From contig DATBKS010000243.1 in the NCBI GenBank assembly GCA_036555755.1, positions 1-9,082 on the forward strand: a stretch of DNA of 9,082 nucleotides. The letters are read 5' to 3'. This stretch comes from JAICJR01 sp036555755. Lineage in GTDB: Bacteria; Actinomycetota; Thermoleophilia; Solirubrobacterales; Thermoleophilaceae. A program made the position numbers and the translations under genes. Shown in pieces: positions 5,781 through 9,082 of this stretch (the stretch's first letter is position 1; each line of letters begins with the position of its first letter). A model generated the notes under the pieces. The model did not search any database and was not told the DNA's origin. It worked only from the letters and a program-made list of their open reading frames with translations.

Positions 5781-6382
5781 CGCAGCTCGAGCCCAAGCAG
5801 GCGCTCGAGCTCTGGCAGCGTGGTGTCGGCGCCGCGGTGGAGGACGCCGGTGATCCCGACCGTCTCCGCGCCGGCGATGTTCTCCCGCAGGTCGTCGATG
5901 AAGACGCACTCGGACGCTGCCAGGCCGATCTCCGACAGGGTCAGCTCGAAGATCTCGGGTCCCGGCTTGTGCAGGCCGACGTCGCCCGAGATCACGATGG
6001 CGTCGAAGAGCGAGCGCCAGTCGGCCACGTCATAACTCGTCTGGCCCCACGAGTTCGAGATCACGGCGGTCTTGATGCCGCCGTCATGGGCGCGGCGGAT
6101 CGCATCGATCATCGCCTCGTCCGGGCCGACGCCCGCGAACAGCCGCTCGACCAGGCCGTCCGTCTCCGTGATCCCGAGATGGGGCGCGAAGCGCGGCTCG
6201 AACTCGTCGACGGTGAGGTCACCGCGTTCGAGCGCGCGCAGCTCGGCGAGCGCCTCGGGGTTCTCGCGGAAGGTGCGCTTGACCGTGTCGGCCGGCAGCC
6301 CCTCCGCCTCGCAGAACGCCTTGAACGAGTCGAAGACGTTGGTGGTGAGAACCCCGCCGAAGTCGGTGAGGAGGCCCTTCAC
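5777..6382 (-). CDS. HAD-superfamily hydrolase (ACAD10 N-terminal / epoxide-hydrolase-phosphatase type)
   Basis: A 201-residue haloacid dehalogenase-like protein. Motif I is LLTDFGGVL with nucleophile D7. Motif II is VISNS (S109), motif III K139 in GLHKPGPEIF, and motif IV VFIDD (D163/D164) followed by LRENIAGAETVGITGVLH. A small helical cap at about 15-85 makes it subfamily I. The second Asp of DxD is Gly (G9), as in FDxGxVL members such as YihX, so phosphatase chemistry is possible but proton transfer may differ. The start is GTG 6382, overlapping the kinase stop as GTGA; the stop overlaps the PTH2-like start as ATGA. Such HADs form the first domain of eukaryotic ACAD10, followed by an APH kinase and an acyl-CoA dehydrogenase. 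Here HAD and kinase are separate adjacent genes. The substrate is unknown. Confidence 0.9.
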   Translation of the reverse strand: MKGLLTDFGGVLTTNVFDSFKAFCEAEGLPADTVKRTFRENPEALAELRALERGDLTVDEFEPRFAPHLGITETDGLVERLFAGVGPDEAMIDAIRRAHDGGIKTAVISNSWGQTSYDVADWRSLFDAIVISGDVGLHKPGPEIFELTLSEIGLAASECVFIDDLRENIAGAETVGITGVLHRGADTTLPELERLLGLELR

Positions 6383-7458
6383 GAGCCGGGCAGCGGGCGT
6401 TTGGTGATCTCGAGCGCCGCGTCCGCCAGCATCGGCACGCCCCTGTCGAAGAGCTTCAGGTACTCGTCGTCGGTGGTGCCGGCGAGCGAGCGCTTGTAGT
6501 TGCCCTCCATGAACACCGCTGACTTCCAGAGCGCGAGCGCCTGGTACCAGCGCAGGTCCGACATCGAGCGGCCGGACAGCTCCTCGTACTTGGACACGAG
6601 CTCGTCGCGGGTCGGGAAGCCCTCGCCGTGGGTGACCGTGGTGAGGTCGAACATCGTGTTCAGCTTGTCGTCGCGCTGCGACCAGGTGGCAGTCATGTAG
6701 CCGAGGTCCGCGAGCGGGTCGCCGATCGTAGCCATCTCCCAGTCGAAGATCGCGACCAGCCGTGGCGGCGCCTCGTCCGCGAACATCGTGTTGCCGAGGC
6801 GGAAGTCGCCGTGCACGATCGTCGCCTCGGGCGAATCGGGCTTGTTCTCGGTGAGCCAGGTGAAGAGCTCCTCGACGAGCGGCAGCTCGCGCGTCTTGTT
6901 GTGCTCCCAGAGGCCGGAAAAGCGGCGGAGCTGGCGGTCGAGGTAGCCGGTGGGCTTGCCGAAGCCCTCGAGGCCGCAGTCCTGCCAGTCGAGTGAGTGG
7001 ATGTCCACGAGCGCCTGCATCAGCTCGTCGGCTATCTGGGCGCGGCCGGCCGGGTTGTCGATCGGCTCGGGGATCGTGTGCGTGATCACCGTGCCGTGCA
7101 TGTACTCCATGACGTAGAAGGGCACGCCGAGGATCGAGTCGTCGTCGGTGGAGGCGAGCACGCGCGGGGTCCGCAGGCGACCCTCGACCGCGTGCAGGAG
7201 CCGCGCCTCGCGCAGCACGTCGTGAGCCGAGGGCGGCAGCGGCGGCCGGGGTGGGCGGCGGAGCACGAACACCTCGTCACCTCGCCGCAGCAGGTAGGTG
7301 ATGTTCGAGTGCCCCTCGCCGATGCGCTCGGCCTCGACCGGACCGCTGCCAAGCCCGTTCTCGTCGAGGAAGGCCTCGAGCGGGTCTCGGACGATGAGCG
7401 GCGGCAGCTCCTGCTCGGCCGCCTGGGCCGGGGTGTCGACGATGTCGAGCGACGCCAT
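6379..7458 (-). CDS. APH-family small-molecule kinase, ACAD10/11- and LvaA-like
   Basis: A 359-residue aminoglycoside-phosphotransferase-fold kinase. It has a glycine-rich loop IGEGHSN (46-52), VLRRPP with R67/R68 after the nucleotide strand, hinge VMEYMHG, a catalytic loop HGDFRLGN (H216, D218, N223) and a metal-binding IFDWEMATIGDPLADLGY (D239). The RIGEGHSNITYL, FVLRRPP and DWEMATIGDPLADL signatures fit the branch related to ACAD10/ACAD11 rather than antibiotic kinases. Known relatives phosphorylate 4-hydroxyacyl-CoA so that an acyl-CoA dehydrogenase partner can move the hydroxyl (LvaA in Pseudomonas putida, the ACAD11 kinase domain). No dehydrogenase gene is in this window. It leads a three-gene minus-strand operon joined by 4-nt overlaps. 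ATG 7458 is chosen as the first start; its ribosome-binding site is weak (AGGA 13 nt upstream). Confidence 0.92.
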   Translation of the reverse strand: MASLDIVDTPAQAAEQELPPLIVRDPLEAFLDENGLGSGPVEAERIGEGHSNITYLLRRGDEVFVLRRPPRPPLPPSAHDVLREARLLHAVEGRLRTPRVLASTDDDSILGVPFYVMEYMHGTVITHTIPEPIDNPAGRAQIADELMQALVDIHSLDWQDCGLEGFGKPTGYLDRQLRRFSGLWEHNKTRELPLVEELFTWLTENKPDSPEATIVHGDFRLGNTMFADEAPPRLVAIFDWEMATIGDPLADLGYMTATWSQRDDKLNTMFDLTTVTHGEGFPTRDELVSKYEELSGRSMSDLRWYQALALWKSAVFMEGNYKRSLAGTTDDEYLKLFDRGVPMLADAALEITKRPLPGS

Positions 7459-7522
7459 AAGCGAGGCGGAATCCTGTCAAGTTGCGGGAAGAACTGCGTG
7501 GGAGGCGGCGTCTGACCTGGTG
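7459..7522. other. Short divergent intergenic region between kinase operon and cupredoxin gene
   Basis: These 64 nt must hold the 5' signals of two divergent genes. On the minus strand there is a perfect TTGACA (7480 to 7475), but no -10-like box at a usable distance before ATG 7458. On the plus strand, GGAGG at 7501-7505 is the only ribosome-binding-like sequence and lies 17 nt before ATG 7523 (14 nt before the in-frame GTG 7520). I see no convincing promoter on either strand. Confidence 0.4.
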
Positions 7523-8266
7523 ATGGCCCCACGCGTCCGGCTCGTCGCGATCGCGGCCGCCCTCTGGCTCTTGGTGCTGGTGGGCGGCGCGCGGGCGCTC
7601 GATGACGGATCCGTGAGCGTGAAGAACTACTCGTTCACGGACTCCGCCTCCGGCTCGACGACCACCGTCATCCCGGAGGGCGCCTCGGTCACCTGGCACT
7701 TCGACGGTCCCGGCACCACGCACACCGTGACCGCCGACGCCGGGCAGACCATGAACTTCGACTCCGATCCCGGGGTCGACCCGCCCAACAGCTTCCCGAG
7801 TCACTCGGTGGGCTCGACGTTCGTCGTGATGTTCCCCACGTCGGGCTGCTTCGTCTACCACTGCAAGGTGCACTCGGAAATGCACGGGCAGATCCAGGTC
7901 GGCACCGGCGTGTGCCAACCGCTCGGGGGCGGCGGCGGTGGAGGCGGCGGTGGCGGAAACGGACCGCCGCCACCCCCGCCTCCAGCGTCGCCTTCCCCCG
8001 ACACCAAGGCGCCCTCGTTCAGCCGGGTCAAGCTGAAGAGCAAGAAGCTCACCTTCAAGCTGTCCGAGCCGGCAAAGGTCACGATCAAGATCCGCAAGGG
8101 CAAGAAGACCGTGAAGACCTTCCATCTCGCGGGCAAGAAGGGCGCGAACAGCTTCCGGCTCACGCACCGCGGGTTGAAGAAGGGCGTCCGCTACAAGGCG
8201 CTCGTCACGGCGGTGGACAAGGCGGGCAACAAGTCCCGCGTGGCGAGCCTGACCCTGAAGCTCTAG
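7523..8266 (+). CDS. Secreted type-1 copper (cupredoxin/plastocyanin-like) protein with Gly/Pro linker and basic Ig-like C-terminal domain
   Basis: A 247-residue exported blue-copper-type protein. The signal peptide is residues 1-25 (RLVAIAAALWLLVLVGGARA), with cleavage before LDDGSVSVKNYSF. The cupredoxin domain (about 28-128) has all four copper ligands: H67 (TTHTVTAD), then C114, H117 and M120 in HCKVHSEMHG, the spacing C-x2-H-x2-M seen in plastocyanin-like bacterial proteins. C109 and C131 could form a disulfide. Next come eleven glycines (135-145), N-G, seven prolines (148-154) and a Lys-rich beta domain (about 160-247) with FKLSEPAKVTIKI and YKALVTAVDKAGNKS, like the Ig-like tail repeats of Thermoleophilia surface proteins. 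A role in extracellular electron transfer or copper binding is likely, with no partner oxidase nearby. GTG 7520 is an alternative start. Its stop shares a CTAG with the convergent rpiB-like gene. Confidence 0.9.
   Translation: MAPRVRLVAIAAALWLLVLVGGARALDDGSVSVKNYSFTDSASGSTTTVIPEGASVTWHFDGPGTTHTVTADAGQTMNFDSDPGVDPPNSFPSHSVGSTFVVMFPTSGCFVYHCKVHSEMHGQIQVGTGVCQPLGGGGGGGGGGGNGPPPPPPPASPSPDTKAPSFSRVKLKSKKLTFKLSEPAKVTIKIRKGKKTVKTFHLAGKKGANSFRLTHRGLKKGVRYKALVTAVDKAGNKSRVASLTLKL
7939..7984 (+). repeat. Near-perfect palindrome encoding the Gly-to-Pro linker
   Basis: Bases 7939-7956 pair with 7967-7984 in 17 of 18 positions (single C-C mismatch, 7948/7975) around a 10-nt loop at 7957-7966. The left arm codes for glycines (GGN) and the right arm for prolines (CCN). 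This would form a very stable GC-rich hairpin in mRNA or a cruciform in DNA, inside the cupredoxin coding sequence. Confidence 0.9.
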
Positions 8267-8697
8267 ATCTCGTCGAGGTGGCGGACGTTCTCGACGTCGT
8301 CCGCGTCCTCGCTCGGCGCCGCCTCGAACCAGGCGTCGAGGATCTCGCCGAGCAGTGCCTCGCTCGTGCTGCGCAGGGAGAGCGCGAGCACGTTGGCGTC
8401 GTTCCACTTGCGGGCCCCGGCGGCCGTCTCGGCGTCGCCGCATAGCGCCGCGCGGATGCCCGGCACCTTGTTCGCCGCGATCGATGCGCCGGTGCCCGTC
8501 CAGCAGCAGACGATGCCCTGCTCGGCGCGGCCGTCGGCCACGTCGCGTGCGGCGGCCTCGCTGGCCCAGGCCCAGTCGTCGCGCTCGTCGTCGGCGAGCG
8601 CGCCGTGGGGGAGCGGCTCGTGACCGCGCCTCCGCAGCTCCTCCACGACTGCGTCGGCGACGCCCGTTCGCTCGTCGGCGGCGACCGAGATTCGCAT
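8263..8697 (-). CDS. rpiB: RpiB/LacA/LacB-family sugar-phosphate isomerase, divergent
   Basis: A 144-residue member of the ribose-5-phosphate isomerase B family, which interconverts ribose 5-phosphate and ribulose 5-phosphate or related aldose/ketose phosphates. It keeps the core GIVCCWTGTGASIAANK with C65 and T67 at the places of E. coli C66 and T68, then VPGIRAALC and NDANVLALS. Two sites differ: E9 in AADE replaces the His of the usual SDHAG, and W98 in RKWND replaces the ring-opening His of REHND. The enzyme may therefore use another sugar phosphate or act on an open-chain form. The start is set at ATG 8697, since AGGA lies 8 nt upstream and MRISVAAD is where the family begins. ATG 8706 would add three residues but leaves no room for a ribosome-binding site. 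It converges on the cupredoxin gene and diverges from the DNA glycosylase. Confidence 0.88.
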   Translation of the reverse strand: MRISVAADERTGVADAVVEELRRRGHEPLPHGALADDERDDWAWASEAAARDVADGRAEQGIVCCWTGTGASIAANKVPGIRAALCGDAETAAGARKWNDANVLALSLRSTSEALLGEILDAWFEAAPSEDADDVENVRHLDEI

Positions 8698-8708
8698 TCC
8701 CGGCATCC

Positions 8709-8714
8709 TAGTCT
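8709..8714 (+). promoter_or_regulatory. Candidate -10 box for leaderless DNA glycosylase transcript
   Basis: TAGTCT matches TAnnnT and ends 7 nt before GTG 8722, the usual distance from a -10 box to the transcription start. No ribosome-binding sequence precedes the GTG, and only 24 nt separate the two divergent starts. A leaderless message is therefore plausible. The box is part of the small dyad AGTC-TTG-GACT (8710-8720). Confidence 0.35.
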
Positions 8715-8721
8715 TGGACTC

Positions 8722-9082
8722 GTGCCCGAACTGCCCGAAGTAGAGATCACCGCGCGCCGCTTAGGCGCGGCGCTCAGCGGCCGCACCGTCGAGTCCGCGC
8801 TCGCGCCCGGCATGGTGACGATGAAGACCTTCGATCCGCCGCTGGATGCGCTCGCCGGTCGCGAGATCACGGCTGTCCGGCGCGTCGGGAAGATGCCGAT
8901 CGTCGAGCTCGGCGACCTGTCGCTCCTCATCCACCTGATGTCCGCCGGCCGGCTGCAGCTTTTCGACAAGCACGCCTCGCTGCGCGACAAGCGCTCGCGG
9001 CTTCTGCTGCGCATCGACGACGGCCGCGAGCTGCGGCTGCGCGAGTTCGGCACCCAGCAGCGCGCGTGGGCCAAGCTGCTTC
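8722..9082 (+). CDS. Fpg/Nei-family DNA glycosylase, N-terminal part (3'-truncated)
   Basis: About 120 residues of a formamidopyrimidine-DNA glycosylase/endonuclease VIII family enzyme, running off the right edge. The start is GTG, followed at once by PELPEVEITARRL. After Met removal, the Pro is the Schiff-base nucleophile and the Glu the catalytic acid of this family. K57 (VGKMPIVEL, counting Met as 1) fits the conserved beta-strand Lys that contacts DNA phosphate, and LIHLMSAGRL corresponds to the HLxMxGxL block that carries the intercalating Met. It removes oxidised bases and cuts the abasic strand. The lesion-recognition loop, H2TH and zinc-finger regions lie outside the window, so Fpg cannot be separated from Nei. 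It is transcribed divergently from the rpiB-like gene with only 24 nt between starts. Confidence 0.9.
   Translation, partial: MPELPEVEITARRLGAALSGRTVESALAPGMVTMKTFDPPLDALAGREITAVRRVGKMPIVELGDLSLLIHLMSAGRLQLFDKHASLRDKRSRLLLRIDDGRELRLREFGTQQRAWAKLL

Noticed and set aside
5781..5909. 43-residue N-terminal extension of the PTH2-like gene
   Set aside because: It is Arg/His/Pro-rich, lies wholly inside the HAD coding region, and ATG 5780 forms a classic ATGA overlap and starts right before the first beta strand.
7475..7480. Perfect TTGACA on the minus strand upstream of the kinase operon
   Set aside because: At the expected 16-18 nt spacing there is no -10-like box, and that position would fall on or inside the start of the coding region. 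It may be chance.
5220..7515. Long plus-strand frames (5220-6035, 5837-6499, 6628-6996, 6997-7515) that could look like a tandem gene set
   Set aside because: All are opposite the kinase, HAD and PTH2-like genes, which have clear family motifs. The plus-strand translations show no motif and have the Arg/Ala/Val bias of antisense frames.
7298..7522. 75-codon extension of the cupredoxin frame into the kinase gene
   Set aside because: It would bury the signal peptide behind residues with no export function and overlaps the 5' end of the kinase gene; ATG 7523 gives a standard signal peptide.
7277..8443. 388-codon minus-strand frame across the cupredoxin gene
   Set aside because: Low-complexity Arg/Gly/Ala-rich translation that overlaps three genes on both sides; the plus strand has a signal peptide and a full copper site.
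8205..9074. 289-codon minus-strand frame over the rpiB-like gene and the DNA glycosylase
   Set aside because: Ser/Arg-rich shadow with no motif. The alternative frames encode a recognisable RpiB core and the PELPEVE start of a Fpg/Nei protein.

Overview
The window is GC-rich bacterial chromosome with tightly packed genes on both strands. It is most likely from a high-GC actinobacterium, and probably class Thermoleophilia (Solirubrobacterales-like). That placement is an inference. It rests on base composition, frequent GTG starts, gene content, and a secreted cupredoxin whose Gly/Pro linker leads to a basic Ig-like C-terminal domain of a kind I associate with that group. No rRNA, tRNA, CRISPR array, insertion sequence or phage gene was seen.

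Layout from left to right. (1) The + strand opens with the 3' part of a DEAD-box RNA helicase with a DbpA-type RNA-binding tail, then a cytoplasmic cyclophilin. (2) Two tandem secreted paralogs of unknown function follow (1630-3087). The first has its AUG in the loop of a perfect 9-bp hairpin. (3) An 80-nt leader with competing dyads precedes an aldehyde dehydrogenase and an OsmC-type peroxidase, apparently one two-gene operon. (4) A minus-strand operon (7458 to 5169) has three genes, each overlapping the next by 4 nt: an APH/ACAD11-like small-molecule kinase, a HAD-like hydrolase, and a protein made of two PTH2-like (peptidyl-tRNA hydrolase 2) domains, of which only the second keeps the catalytic motifs. 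(5) A secreted type-1 copper protein on the + strand converges with a divergent RpiB-type isomerase and shares a CTAG stop with it. (6) A Fpg/Nei-family DNA glycosylase starts at 8722 and runs off the right edge.

Functional reading. The centre of the window suggests handling of reactive carbonyls and peroxides: an aldehyde oxidase, a hydroperoxide reductase, and a kinase/HAD pair with the same two domain types that precede the dehydrogenase domain in eukaryotic ACAD10. The oxidative-damage glycosylase at the edge would fit this theme. It is a hypothesis from gene content; no regulator links the parts.

The least-described elements are the double-PTH2 protein in its kinase-HAD operon, the secreted four-cysteine paralog pair with its start-codon hairpin, and the near-perfect 46-bp palindrome that encodes the cupredoxin linker. 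All non-coding stretches are short (80 nt or less).
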